A stretch of 64,000 bases of DNA, taken from Himantopus leucocephalus (lineage: Eukaryota > Chordata > Aves > Charadriiformes > Recurvirostridae). The notes beneath the pieces are model-generated. The model did no database searches, was not told the origin of the DNA, and saw only the letters and a list, made by a program, of their open reading frames with translations. Positions 38,006 through 51,300 of the stretch are shown here, piece after piece. Each line of letters starts with the position of its first letter. The first letter of the stretch is position 1. The translations under genes were made by a program, and so were the position numbers. Where the stretch lies: NCBI GenBank assembly GCA_003993805.1, contig RSEF01000003.1, positions 61,413,759 through 61,477,758 of the forward strand, in the 5' to 3' direction.

Positions 38006-38999
38006 GGTAATAGTTGCTATCGCAGTTTCATTAAAACCGATTGGCAAGGTTCCTCCATCAGGAAAAGCGTGGAAGAGACTTTAGCATGGTAACTTGCCTG
38101 AGTCTTCAAAATTTAAGCTTTATATTTTGAGATTAAAATTCCTGTTCATGCCAGTACAGCCTGTAAAAAGTAGTAAACAGAAAGTTGGGTGGAAATCCTG
38201 AAGTGATTGTTCAAGTAAACAAAAAAAAGTTCATGTGGATGTACCGATTTTTGTAATACTTTTTTGCAAGAAATTACCAAAATGGTCTATCAGTTCAATT
38301 TTCATATTCCATATATTGATGTACTAAATATGCAGGGCATTCTATACTTACTATTGTAGCTTTTTCTATCGTAGCATTAGCCAAAACCTCAAGTCCTAAA
38401 ATAAATGTTGTGACTTAATCAAAACAAACACAGCATATTTCAATTTGAAAAAAACATATATCTAATATTTAAATTTTCCTGCTGATTTGGGATGAAACGA
38501 AATGTTGGCATCTCCGAGTCTCACAGGGAGTGACAGTTCTAAGTTGCACGTTGGTGGCCCACTTTCCTTAGTCATGCATGTGGCTGGTCAGCCAGTTGTC
38601 TTGTTGAAGTTGGTGGAAATTTTGCTATTGAGTGAAATAGGACAATAGCTAGGAACTTTATTTTCTTTTGAATAAATATGTGTCTTTCTTAACTTTTCCT
38701 TTTGCCTCGTCACCTCCTTTCCTCTCTCATTTCATACTGCTGTGACCATTTCATACTTCACAGACCACTGTGGGCTCTGTGCAGCTTGTTACGTGCCACG
38801 TGGACTTTTCTGATTGAAGTGTCTCCCTATCAGGAAGAGCTGTCTTACTGCAGTGCCTCTCAAGGCTCTATCTCTCTGTGATCAAAATATGTTCCAGTTA
38901 CGTGAATTTAAGCTGATTTTGACCAGTCAGGAGGAAGAAGAAAAGAGGAAGGACGCTGGTGCGGTTATGGTGTTAGCCAGAGCCTCTGGGGATGAAGGT

Positions 39000-39070
39000 G
39001 CATTTCCCTGTTCTGCCACAAATGGCTGTAGTGGCTTCAGGCAAATTACTTAAAGTGCTATACAGGTCCC
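39000..39070 (+). repeat. Possible MIR-like fragment next to the CR1
   Basis: TTCTGCCACAAATGGCTGTA then GTGGCTTCAGGCAAATTACT resembles the MIR core (a CTGTGTGACCTTGGGCAAGT-like block). The CR1 3' end begins about 25 bases further on. Confidence 0.3.
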
Positions 39071-39094
39071 TAAAATATTACATAGGCAGCAAAA

Positions 39095-39560
39095 GAATCA
39101 TAGGATCATAGAATAGTTAGAGTTGGAAGAGACCTTGAAGATCATCTAGTTCCAATCCCCCTGCCAAGGCCAGGGACACCTCCCGCTAGACCAGGTGGCT
39201 CAAAGCCCCATCCAGCCTGGCCTTGAACACTTCCAGGGATGGGGCATTCAAAGCTTCTCTGGGCAACCTGTTCCAGTGCCTCACCATCCTAACAATAAAG
39301 AATTTCTTCCCAATATCTAATCTAAATCTACATTCTTCCAGTTTAAAACTGTTACCCCTCGTCCTATTGATACGGTCCCTGATAAAGAGTCCCTCCCCAG
39401 CTCTCCTGCTGCTATAAGGTCTCTCTGGAGCCTTCCCTTCTCCAGGCTGAACAACCCCAACTCTCTCAGCCTGTCTTCATAGGACAGGTGCTCCAACCCT
39501 CTGATCATCTTCGTGGCCCTCCTCTGGACCCGTTCCAACAGGTCCATGTCTTTTAATACT
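39095..39560 (-). mobile_element. CR1 LINE, 5'-truncated 3' end
   Basis: The minus strand reads, in order: GACCTGTTGGAACGGGTCCA, the conserved '[20 protein letters not shown]' equivalent, CTGAGAGAGTTGGGGTTGTT, GGAACAGGTTGCCCAGAGAA, ATGCCCCATCCCTGGAAGTG, and the 3' tail ATTCTATGATCCTATGATTC. This is the 3' end of a CR1 element, the main avian LINE, with the family's short tail repeat instead of poly-A. It is 5'-truncated and appears to lack a stretch after the 'DLI' region, so it is not functional. It abuts a possible SINE fragment (39000-39070). Confidence 0.93.
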
Positions 39561-39599
39561 TTAAAAAACACAGCCCTGAAAGTGCTGCTGGTCATGGCC

Positions 39600-42500
39600 T
39601 AAAATTCATCAGGCCCCTAAGCTTTTGTTTCTCTCTGCCTGTGTAAGAAATGCTTCAGTGTGGACATGACCGAACTGCTCAGTGCCTGGCTCATGCCTGA
39701 GCTTGCCTGACCAAGAAGCCTTGGCACTTCTCCACCCACCTCCTGCTGGGGAAGAGGCCAGGCTGGCAGGCTCACCTGCTGCCAGCCCACCCGGCTGGGT
39801 CCCAAGCGAGGGGACAGTCAGAGTTTTCACTGTAGATTATGGTCACACCTTTGAAGTGAATCTCCCCCATCATCCTGCCCCACTTTCTCTGCTCCAGTCT
39901 GGGCGGCAGAATGGCCAGGGAGCACACAGGATGGACTGGGAGTGCGTGGCTGGAGCACACCTAGTGCACTCCTGTGCTAATCAGCAATTAAAACCTCCTG
40001 AAACACTCAGCGGGTAGACACGAGTCCCCAGCATCAACCATTTCATGCAGCGAATCCATTCCTCTTGAGCTTCTCTACTTGCTAATGTAGACACAGAGTG
40101 GGAATCAAGTGCGGAGATGCTCAGCTGTGTCCCTTTTGCACCTAACCTCCAACTGCTCTGTAGCAGGAATGAGGATGTCAGCGCTCTTCTCACCATCCTA
40201 TGCATAGTTACTGGATTTCACCCTGTGGTTGTAAGTCAGATATTACCTTGCTTGAGCAAAGATTTCATGAAAAGAAAAAAAAATTCTCTCTCACAAAGAT
40301 AAATGTTAGGCCAAATTCTGTTCTTAGTTAAATACATGTAATAACCAAGATCTTGGGATTTTTTTCCTCTACTTAAACCTTTGTAAAAAGAGTCAGACAA
40401 CCTGTCAATCTGCCCTGATTTCCTTTACTAAAAGGCAGGCAAATACAGTCCTGTTTTTTCCAGCAAGATGGCTGGGGAAGGATGGGAGATCAACAATCTG
40501 TTTTCAGTGACTTATGGACTTTTACATTTCCCTGTTTTTTCTTAAATGAACGCTTCTCAACAACTACTTTCTCACAGGTGTATTTAACTGATGTACATTT
40601 GACCTCCTTTCTCACCTCTGTTTGCACTCTGCCACTGTCAGGTGGTTATTATAACTTCTTTAAAACTGTCTTTTTGTCTATATTGTTAAAATCTTTTATT
40701 TTCATATCCTGACTCTCCTGGTGGTAACTTAAAAAAAATATTAAATACAGCCTTTCTTTTATTAAGAAAAGGGATGAATTTCAAGCCATGTTAATTAATC
40801 TTTGATAAAATCTTGAGGAAGACAAGACAATTGGCGTTTTTAAGCCCTGTTAGCCAATGAGGGGGAGCTAAGGATTTTAAGAGTTGTAAATATAAAAAAA
40901 GGTTAAGATGTTTTGAGTTTTTAAATCTTATGCAATAAGTCTATGAGGGAGATGAAAACTGAGATAAAAGCCTGGCATCAGGATACTTGAATGGCTGATA
41001 TCCAAGTGACACTGATTTTCCAGATTTTTTTTTAGCTCCAGGAAGTCCAAGAAAACTCAAAAAAGCTAGGTACACTTTCTGAATACCAGTCAAAATGATT
41101 ACAGTATGTTCCTCAGGCACTCCTTGACTAGCTGAGAAAGTTTAAAGACTATTTTTTCCTTGGTTTCAGGATTGTAGCATAGATCATGAATGAACTGGAT
41201 TAAAACCAGCCTTTACTTACTTTTTTTTTCCTTCTCCCTTTTAGAGAAGACAAGGTCTGTATACCAAGTATCTAGCCAGGTGCGTAGAAAAGCAATATAT
41301 AGTTTCAATATGAAAATGACCACCTCTCTGCCTCAGAACCCTGTGACATATGCATTATACTACACAATCTGGCATATATTGTTATTGCCACTTCCAGAGA
41401 TATGAAAGTCATACAAGCCAACCGTGTCCTTCTGCCAATTTTGGATTGGGCCCTTGGTTGCCTTTTCTGAATTGAGCACTGGCTCACTCAAAATCCTTGA
41501 ACAAGTCACTTGGGGAAATCTTTTCTAAAAAGTCCCCCACATTTTGGGTTCTTCTTTTTTTAGATAGCCTAATTTAGACACCTGCTGGTAAGTGTTTAAA
41601 GCCAGACAACCGTAAACAGAGGCATGCAAAGTCAGTGAATACTTTTGAGCTCTTTCAGCCTTACCTCTGTATGGCTGATTAATTTCTGGTGTGATTTGGT
41701 AGTGTTATCAGATGAGTTACATCAGGGCTAAACTGTGAAATTTAAGTTTGTATGTATAAAATTTATTGAAGGTTTTTTGTTGTTTTGTTTTATTTTTTTT
41801 CCAGAAAAGCTGATCAAGGTCTTCGAGCTGTAAGGACTAAAGTTAAGTCCTCAATCTACTCGTCTATCTGTCTATGAAATACGGCCTGCTTTGATAAGGT
41901 TTTGTGTCTCTTGACCAAAGATGAAAAAAACGCTCATTTGTTAACTTCCATAACTTTAGGCACTTAAGACTGACCTGAACTGCTCACTTCAGACTGTTAC
42001 TGGCAACAAGAAGTCCTGAATTGCAACTTTGTTCAAAAATACTAAGGAAGATAGGACGAGGAGAAAGCACATTTGGTGGTCGCCTTTATGCTGCTAAGCT
42101 TATCTCTGTCACAGGGAATTAAAAGTAAAATCAAGAAACAAAACATTGAAAACAGAGAAATCCACAAGAAAAAAAGAATCTGACTCATGAAAGGGATGCC
42201 CTTACTTTCCCTCTTGGTAAAAATGAATCACTTCTGTGTGTGAGAGCTAAGTGAAAAAAAGATCAACTGTAAATATTTCTTTCTTTTTCCTCCCTTTTAT
42301 CCTGTTCTTGCACCTAAAGGCTGTGGTTGCTATGAAAAATAAATGACATTTTCTGAAGTGATATCCACAGAGGCAGAGTCCCCACAACACTCAGCCAGCT
42401 AACCTGGAAGTTAATGTAGGTTCCCTTATTTTGTTCAGTTGTCCAGGCTTTGGGCCAAATAGCATGAGACTAATTTTTAAGATTCAGCTGATCTGCTCTT

Positions 42501-45500
42501 GTACTTAAAGCCAGTATGTTGCTGTTTGGGTAACTTGGGTGCTCAGCTAAGATGTAGGGGTGGTGTTTTGCCTGAGCAGGCTTTGAGTCTTCGATACAGA
42601 AACTTTGTGCTTGCCACTTTAGTTCACCATGTTTGATCAAACTTTCTTGTGCCTTGGTGCCTGTGAACAAGCCTAGACTTTTCTCTGTGCAGTCTGTGAT
42701 AGCAAAATAGAGAGATGGAGGACGAAAGGTGATTTGACCCTGAAGTTAACAAAAAGTATAGGTATGATTCAGTGACTAATGGAAACCCTCCCCCTAAGCT
42801 TGACTTTGGTGGTTGTTGGCCTATGATATAATGGCCTAAGTCTGTGATATGTACCAATGTTTGGTAAAAACAAAAGCAAACCCAACCCTATCAATTAACA
42901 GATTGTTATATTTTCAATAAAAATGTCATATAAACCAGAAATGTATAAATATTTTTCTTTTTTAAGAGACTGCTATAAAACTCAAAAATACTCCCAAACA
43001 AAATAGCACCAATTCATTCACATAATACAGACTGGCATATTAACGTTTGAAGAGTTGGGGCCTGATCCATGACCTCTTATAAATCAGGCAAACTTACTTT
43101 TTCCAAGTGAAGCTATAGCCAGTTTTCCCTCACTGAGCATCTGGACTACTGTTTTTAAATTATCTGACTGTAAGTTAATGATGGAAGCGTGGAGCCATCC
43201 CCAAAAGACTATTGCCACTGAAGTAAAAACAAGTGTAACTGTCAGATCATTGTCCAACCTGTTCTTCAAACACTTCAGTCACTCTGCTAGGGAAGTGAGT
43301 AAAGTCTTCCAGAATATATCCAAAAGACTTTATCACCCATCCACATAGCATTATCACTTGTGCTGACTGAAGTGATCTTTGAGGCCGATCCATAGATCCA
43401 TTTATCACCTTCACAATGCCATATGCCTCTTCAAAACTCCTTAGCACAAGTAATACCCTTCAACCTCTTATTTAACAGCAGAACCAGAATGGCTCCCAGG
43501 GTTTGCAAGATGGTTCAGAACCAGAATACATCTAGTATGCAGTACGGATGTGACTAGGACACTTTTGGGGGCCCATAGTATCAGCATAGACAGGGAGTTC
43601 ACCATCAGAAATTTCCTCACCAGAGAATAAACCAATATTTGCTTTTTTTTCCTAACCATGTGATATAATTGTATTTTGTCCAGTTTGTGAGGCACTCCAG
43701 TTGTTGGTCTGCTGCACTGCCCTGATCGTTCCTCCTTTTGTGTTTGCAGCGTTCTGCTCTTGTGCAGCATCGTGCGCGTTTCTTCTTTGATTTTCAGCAC
43801 ACTAATTTTTGCCCATTCTTCCAATTTAAAAAGATTAGTGTGAAATGTGATCCTTCTCACCAAAGTATTTGTGGCTTCCCACAAGTTTTTAAAATATGAT
43901 TTCTATTGTACTGTGTAAGTCATTATGGAAACATTAAATATAACTGGATTCAGAAGACCCATGACAGAATTGCGTTCACTTGAGATACTTTCTTTGTTTG
44001 GTGGGGAATCACTGATAAGTAGATTTGAAACCATTTTTTTTCAGCCAACCTTATCTACCTGATGGTGACTATATCAAGATTCTACTTTGCTCTGAGAACA
44101 CCATGTGGACAATGACAAAGCTTTACTGCAGTTGAAATACAGCCTATCTTCTTCTTCCTTCTGTGCTACGTCTATTGCCTATCAAAGAAATGAATCAGTT
44201 TGAAGTGAGCTGTTCTCGGCACACCCTTGTTGCCTGTTTTTATCACTATGTTATCTTTAAGACACTTGACATGGATTGATCAGCAATTCATCTCAGGATG
44301 TTTATAGACTAATTAGTTTATGATGCTCGGCATCTTCACATCTTCCTTTCTCCCTCTTTAAAAGGCTTCTGCCCTTTTTTGTTTTCTGGAGCCTTCTTTA
44401 TCCTCCTCAGGTTCCGACAGGCAATCACTAATATGTGGGAAAGTATCCTGGTTAGTTCCAAAATCAGCTAGTTTGGCTACTTCCAAGTTTTGCTAGTTTT
44501 GTCTAGAGTAATTTTCATCTAGCTCTGCGGGCTAGAACATATCTCATTTATCTAAATTTGTTCTTTAACCTGCTTTTTCTGTGCCCTGTCTGGTACTCTT
44601 CTGCCCTTGTTAAAATATATTTTCTTCCAAGTGGCTGATTGCAATTTATCTTTTGTTTTTGTGTGTGTATGAAGCCATGCTTGCTTTCTTCCTACACTAT
44701 GCAGTGGATCTACACATTGTTTTCCGCTTCTTTCTGATACACTCATAACCACTTTTTTTCTTGCCTTTTGTGCATCAGGATAATTTAAATCTGTTTTCCA
44801 TCTGAGGTTTTCTGATTTTTCCCCACTTGATCATGCTTGGAAATAATGCTTAGAAAATAATATGCCTTTCAAGAGTGCTTGCTGTAGCTGTGGAAATCCT
44901 AACCTGAAGGCCAGGAAATACAAGTTTAAGTACTACTTAACTTGCAAAATAAAGTTTCAAAAGCTATGAGAATTAAAGCGAATGGGAAACAGACTGCAAT
45001 CATTGTTCAATAAGAAAGTGACCTCTCCATCTCACTCAAAGCTGAAAACCAGTAGCTGTATGTTATATGGCATTATGAACTAAATAAAAGATACTGGATA
45101 AAATACTTGTATTTTTAGCCTTTGTCTTTTAATATAAGGAAATTACAGAAAAAATAGTGACTGATGTTATTAGAAAAATAGTGTTAAGATTACAATATTA
45201 AAAAATATATTATTTTTTCTATATTTCTATATTTCTATATTTTCTATATTTCTATATAAGATTATATTGTAGGTTTGACAAAGGAATACCATGGCTGTAT
45301 CATGACATGGGTTGTGCTGATCATGTAACTGACCTAAAATATTTGAAAAGTATCGTATGTACTTCATAAATAGCTTCTGTGAATACTTATTGTCCCTTGT
45401 ATGATCACGCGCCTTCCTCTCTTCTGTTTAGAAGCCTAGGCTTTTCTAAAGAGGCTGTGTTTTCTTTTAAAAGCTGTCGTGATATGCCTTTGAGCATGTT

Positions 45501-47880
45501 TCATTTGCTGTTTTGACTGGCTTGACTTCTCACTTCAACAATACAGCTGAATTACAAGTCTTGCATTAATTTTAATTCATTCTTTTGATAGCATTAATAA
45601 TAAAGAAGTCAGTCTTATCAGGGGTGAGGATCAAGGAGGATTAAGAAGCTGAAGCATGTGGAATAGAATAGAGCATGAATCAGGTCTGCCAGATGGAAAA
45701 TGAAAAGATGAAGAGAGAGGAGTCGGGGGACGCTCATGAAGTAGAGAAGGAGGATGAAATTGGGGAGCAGAGTGTTACTGTGAAACTTCAGGCTTTGTGG
45801 GAATTCACAAGCTATCAGATTTGCCTTCAAACATCCCAGCCTTTTCTTAGAGGCACTGTGAGTACAGGCGCTGCAGCTCTGGTACTGATTACAATAGAGA
45901 AAGGTGGATGATGTTGTTACTGTACTGCATGAAATTGGGAGCAGGTCACATGTGGCTGCTATGGTGAGATCACGCGATATGAGTCTGTGCTGGGGTTTGA
46001 ATTGCTAAGTACTCCAGGATGCCTGGAGTAAAAAGGAGAGGGGGTTCAAATGCAGGCTGCCTCGTGACCTAGCTCCAAGCCCTTTCCCACCCATTTCACG
46101 GGGCAGTGGCGGGACAGCTGAAGGAAAAGATGCTTCACCTCCCACCTGTCACCACATCCTCCCCCAGGATCCCTCTGCCTGTTCTCTGGTGTTACATACT
46201 AAGCTTCTTGCCCTTGGCCATGTGCAGATTATTTTAAGTGGCTTGAAGGAGCAGAAGAATTGGCTGCAATAGATGGGTATCATACAAGCCAGGTCAAAGA
46301 CTAGCTGTGAAGTTCTGGATGTTGTTGTGGCCACATTAACTTGAAATAGAGACTAAGTTACTAGCATGTTACTATTCATAAGGGAATTTTCAAAACACCG
46401 AGGGGTAGTTAGTTCCCAGTGAACGCCAATGAGGGCTAGACATCTGACTCTCAGCTGCGCCTCCCTTCTGTATCACTTACAGGGTTGACAGAAAATTAAA
46501 GGAAGAGGTAGACTAGGGAGTGTTGCAAGGGTGAGTAGGAATAAAAAGGGGAGGACAGGAACAACAAAACTTACCCACATCTTGGGCTTAAAGGAGTAGT
46601 ACCTTGACAGGGATTGGCAATCAGCAATGGGAAGTACGGGAGGCACGAAAACACTTCTGCATGCATCTGTGGGTAGAAGTAACTTTTTTAAACAGAAGAC
46701 TATTTTATGTAATTCCAGGTTTCAAGTGTTAAAATCAGTTGTTGCTTCATTAGGGCGTTTGCAGTATGGTTGGTCAATTTGTAGATATATATAGATATTC
46801 TTTGGAGTAGTCCAAGCAGCTTTTCTCCAACTTCTAGTGTTCTGTTTAAAATAGCACGATGGCTGTTACTATAACACAGCTTTATCATGTGCACTATTTA
46901 AGTCTGCCAAAATAAATGGGGGTGTAAAGGAAAGAGAGGGACCGTGACTGACTGAGTAATGTTCAAACTGTCAAATTCCTTATGAACAAATTAGCTGATC
47001 CTAATCTAGTTGACATTGGGAAACCATCCAGGATATTTTTTTTGATATGACTTTTTATTGGAACCAAAACAACTGCTTCCTTGGCTCTAATTACATCCTT
47101 CCTCACCACGGAGTGCTTGGTATGGCTAGCAGAGAGAAGTCTTATTCCTCGTCTTACACATCCTGCCTCTGCATCAATACAAAGGGTTTGGAGAAGTGGA
47201 TAAGGAAGACCACTTTGCTGAAGGCAGCCTGGAGAGAAAAGCCTACAGTAGGCTGATGTAGGTATGAGAATGCTAAAGCATTGCTAGAGGGCTAAGCTAG
47301 AGCTGGGCCATTCCACCACACAACACCAGGCAGGCTTTTGTCGTGATCTTTCTGAAACGGGGCCTTTCCTTTCCCATCTACTTGGAAAAATCATGTGCTA
47401 ATATTTTGTCCTCCCTGAACCTGTTGGAATCAAACCCCTGACAACAAATGCATAGAAGTTAACGTCTGATGTGAAAGACCTGTTGTTGAGTTATGTGGCT
47501 GAGCTGTGCCAGTTTTCAGTCGTCATGGGAAATCTCTCAGTGTGCATATGATGTGCTTAACAGTGGTGCTTGGGTGAGCTCTTCAGAAGTCTGTTCTTCA
47601 AGTTTTGTTCCAGTTCCAGCAGGCTGGTCCACCAGCTCAGCTTTCTGGTTGAAGAATGAACAATTTGTTACTTCAAATACCTTTGGGTTATAGATTAAAA
47701 GTGAGGTTTGGCTAAGTATCAGTGGATGGTTGCTGGATGCTGGGGAACTAAAAGGCCGCAACCAGAGGGAAGAGAAGGAATCTCACGTCTTCTGTTCAGA
47801 AACAAAGACAGAGAAAAAAGAAAACCCTTGAAAGGGGAAAATTAAGAGTTACAGCAACCACATATTAGAGCTAATTGCCC
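39600..47880. other. MYB upstream intergenic region, after the CR1
   Basis: No recognisable exon. Holds a TTTCTATA-type microsatellite (45217-45257), a possible ancient-repeat piece at 43057-43071 and a cluster of minus-strand open frames at 43084-43884 that I could not identify (see findings). Confidence 0.5.
45217..45257 (+). repeat. CTATATTT-type microsatellite
   Basis: Imperfect tandem repeat with five CTATAT units separated by TT or TTT; AT-rich, probably by slippage. Confidence 0.8.
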
Positions 47881-47889
47881 GGACACTTT

Positions 47890-48345
47890 ACGAAATTTGA
47901 TTTCAGTGTGGGGGAACTTAATTTGCTCTTGGCAACAGGGTAGAATGCTTGATTCAACTTAACAAAAATACGTTTTTTGAAAGAGGAAACAAGACTGACA
48001 GAATTTTGGCATGTCAACAAAAGGCAAGAATACAAAAAGAAAAGGATTAGTGAAAATGAAGATCAAGAAAGGATCAAAAATATATTGGCTAGAGTCCAGG
48101 AAACATTTGTTACATTTTATAGGCAACGCTATTCTTCCCAAGTGTGTAGAACAGAGGAACTAGCTGATCTTTACCTAAAGCGATATTGGCCACCCTGTGT
48201 GCTAATGAACAGATGTCCCCATAGGAATCAGAAAAGCGTTGATCTCCATACTGTAACTGAAATGGCATAAACTGCCAGGTCCACATGCATTAAAAACAAA
48301 TGGAAAATTCAGTAAGGACTTGCACAATTATATTGATTTATAAGT
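47890..48345 (+). mobile_element. L1/Tx1-like LINE remnant, start of the reverse-transcriptase region
   Basis: Plus-strand reading in three successive frames recovers the order of a LINE ORF2 segment just before the RT fingers. FFERGNKTDRILAC (from 47973, frame ending at TAG 48048-48050) corresponds to the 'YYEHGNKAGKLLA' block. A 97-codon frame at 47977-48270 carries ARVQETFVTFYRQRYSSQ ('FxxFYxxLYSSE' block). LPGPHALKTNGKFS from 48272 corresponds to the 'SPGPDGLPxEFYK' block. At least two frame breaks and later stops show decay. The order and spacing fit the L1/Tx1 group rather than CR1. L1-type elements are scarce in birds, so this is likely an old relic. Edges are approximate. Confidence 0.6.
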
Positions 48346-51300
48346 AAACAATAATGCCCAATACATTAAATATGACACAATAAACTGGTTTTACATTTAG
48401 TAAAAGCTTTTGTCTTCTACTTATATTTCTTACAACATGAGGACTTGAGCCACTCCACAAAATGACTAGACGGCAGGCTTAAGACAAAGAAAATATTTTT
48501 CTCCATGTGATGTCCAAGTGTACTGTGGCAAAACCAGTGCCGTAGGAAAGTGAGAAGGCAAAAATATAGATTAATTAAAAGACATCAGTCAAATCAACAT
48601 AGGATGGGTCCATCAGGAGGTTTCAGACTGAGAGACCCTTAAACTGCTGATCATTGACTGTTGATACATACCAGCATCGCTCGGTACTTGGCCTTGTTCC
48701 TTGTACCCTGTCTTTAGTATTTTTTCTGGTGGCCAATGCAGATGTTGAATACTGAGTCTTAGGTCTGACCCAGTATGAATATTTTTACAGTCTGCTCTTG
48801 CATTCCTATGACCTGACTGTATTTCTGCTGTATTTTTCTAACAAACAACTTAGGAAAAATTTGCTCTTGGCTGCGATTCCCAGCTGAGACTTGGTAACTA
48901 AATATAAAAGCATTCCTTTACAAAGTCAAACATATTAGCTCAAACCAGGCTCAGAGTGGTTTAGTTAGTAGTTAGGCTCTTTGATATTGCACTGAAATGG
49001 ACTAGGAGTGTTCACACGGTCAGCAACGATACAAGCAACAAATAACCCAAGACCAGCTGCTTTTTTTTTTTTCCATGTGGTTGCAATCAGTGATGTATGC
49101 CTTGGAGTCAAATAAAAATTCAGAGCAGAATTACTGGAAGAATTATCTGACTATTGGTGTTCCCCATCCAAAATTTTCATATTACCTGTGCGTAATAAGA
49201 TGCAGAATGAACAGACTAAAGAAATTCTTCCTGCAGTCTAAGCTAGGAAGTATATAATTTATTTTATTCAAATAATTTATCTGCAAAGCAGATTAAACTT
49301 GAATGACTTTCCAAAGCTATCCTAAGCTATTCCAAAACTGTATAATGTCAATTTTCAAAAGTGTTGCCTGCAAAATTTGTCTGGATACCTTGAGACTGCT
49401 GGGACATTTTTTTACCATGCCTAAATTCAGATCAAGTGAGGAGATAAAAGGTTTAGGACAGAAGACTGCGGGAACTGTCAAGAGGACTAGTAATTATAGA
49501 GCCGAGTCTTTCACTGCTAAGCTCCGTCCACATGGGTGCTGCTGAATGTGTCAACTTTGATTTAGCTAGACTCAAACAACCCACAACTGTCTCTTTCTGA
49601 TATGGAAAATTATTTTTTTTTTTCAGTTTATATTGTGTCATTTGGAAAGGGATTCATGCTTGACTGGGAGGAACGTTCTCATACCTGACAGAACGTCCAC
49701 GGAGCTATTTTTATCTGAGCAATGATACTGGTGTAAGTAAGTGACTAAACATTCCTGCATAAGCAAGGCACTACTCAGAGGCCATGTTAGTAACCAAGAG
49801 ATGTAATCTGGTGACATTCCAGTGGTCTACTAGCATAAGCTCTGTTCCCTTGGTCCAGTTCCTGGGAGATCACTACCGCTACCAGAATTACAAGTGATTT
49901 ACAGTCTGAGATGGAGCAGTCAAGATCTAGAAATGGCATTCCAAGATACAAGGAGCAAGAAATGTAAGCAATCTTAGCCTACTACAGCCCTCCAATATGG
50001 CTGTTTAGAGGCTTCAAAAGAAGAAAACTAAATTGCAGGCTTTTGATATGAAAAGCTGCCCAAGCCATTTTTTTGAAAAATAGAAAAAAAAAAGTTTTTG
50101 GAAACAACTAGAGATTGTTATCAGAGTTTTAAAAAATGGCAGTGAATCATCAGAAGTCACTTGGAGTGACTCATACTGTGGTCAGAGTTTTCATATGTCA
50201 AGCAGGTATTTTTCTCAAAGAATGCCTTCTGGTGTTTCTTTTTTTTATTTTCAGTTATTCAGGATACTACTTTGTATTTAGTCTTCTGCAGCAGTCCATA
50301 CTATGAGCACATACGGTTCAAACGGTCAGACTAGCTAATTGAATAGCACTATGTTCTGTACCCCTTTCAGTTCAGCTATTACGAGCTTCGAATAGTTAAA
50401 ACAAAAAGAGCTGAACTCACCTTTGGATTACAGTGTTTTGACAGAGAAATCTACGTGTAGGTCCCCAAAAGGCACTCCCTTGCTGATTGCTACAGGATGG
50501 GTTGAGAGGGCTTCCTTCCTTCCCAGGCGGCGAGTGCAGCTTCCCTGCCTCACGCAACCTGGACCTAACCCGATGCCCACTGAAGCCCACTCACGTTTGA
50601 CTTCACTGAGCTTTGGATCTGGATTCTCCTGTAGAGTGTAGAAGCGATATTGTTTGTTGACATTACCACCTATAACCTTGCCGGGGTGATTTTAGCTGTC
50701 TGCTGGAGCAATACTAAAACTCTGTTAAGTACAGGGATGCAGTTGTGCTCCAAACATATTAACCTTCTTAGCTCCTGCCTTATTAACCACCTGTGCAATG
50801 GCAGTTCTTAGAGGTTCAACAGCAGCTAGGTGGGTAGGATTTCATTTTCCTGTAATGCATGATTTAGTGTGGTACCATGCTACTTCCTTCAGGATATAAG
50901 CCTAAAACCACTCCACCCCATTTTCAATAACACCTGTTAATTATTCAGTAGAATTTTTTTGTTTTGACTGTACTCAGTCTCTGGGGAAGAGTCTTGCTGC
51001 TGATTTTAAAGATGATTTTCCATTTGGCTTGTTTTTTAATCTTCTTTACTATTTTCTGGATTGTACATGACGTGCTTATCTTTGGAATTTTTCATTATTT
51101 TACCTATTAGTGCAGAATTTTATCTAATAAATGTGATCTATCAATGTTATTCCTTGTACCTGCAGTCACATCTGGAAGATGTGAACATATATAATAAAAG
51201 GGCCAGAGAGTCTCTCTGAACATTTCTTTAGAAATTAAAACATATAAAAAAGCATTTTTAAAGTTGCTGTAGATATTTTTAAAGAACTTCATTATTGCTT

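Larger units (their letters stand above)
31000..39090. other. MYB upstream intergenic region, middle part
   Basis: Apart from the poly-T tracts, the gypsy-like relic and short ancient-repeat fragments (32283-32330, 35650-35715, 37980-38005) I see no gene. 36600-38500 is strongly AT-rich with short A and T runs. Confidence 0.55.

Noticed and set aside
39317..39595. 92-codon minus-strand frame with [20 protein letters not shown]
   Set aside because: It is part of the truncated CR1 element, not an independent gene.
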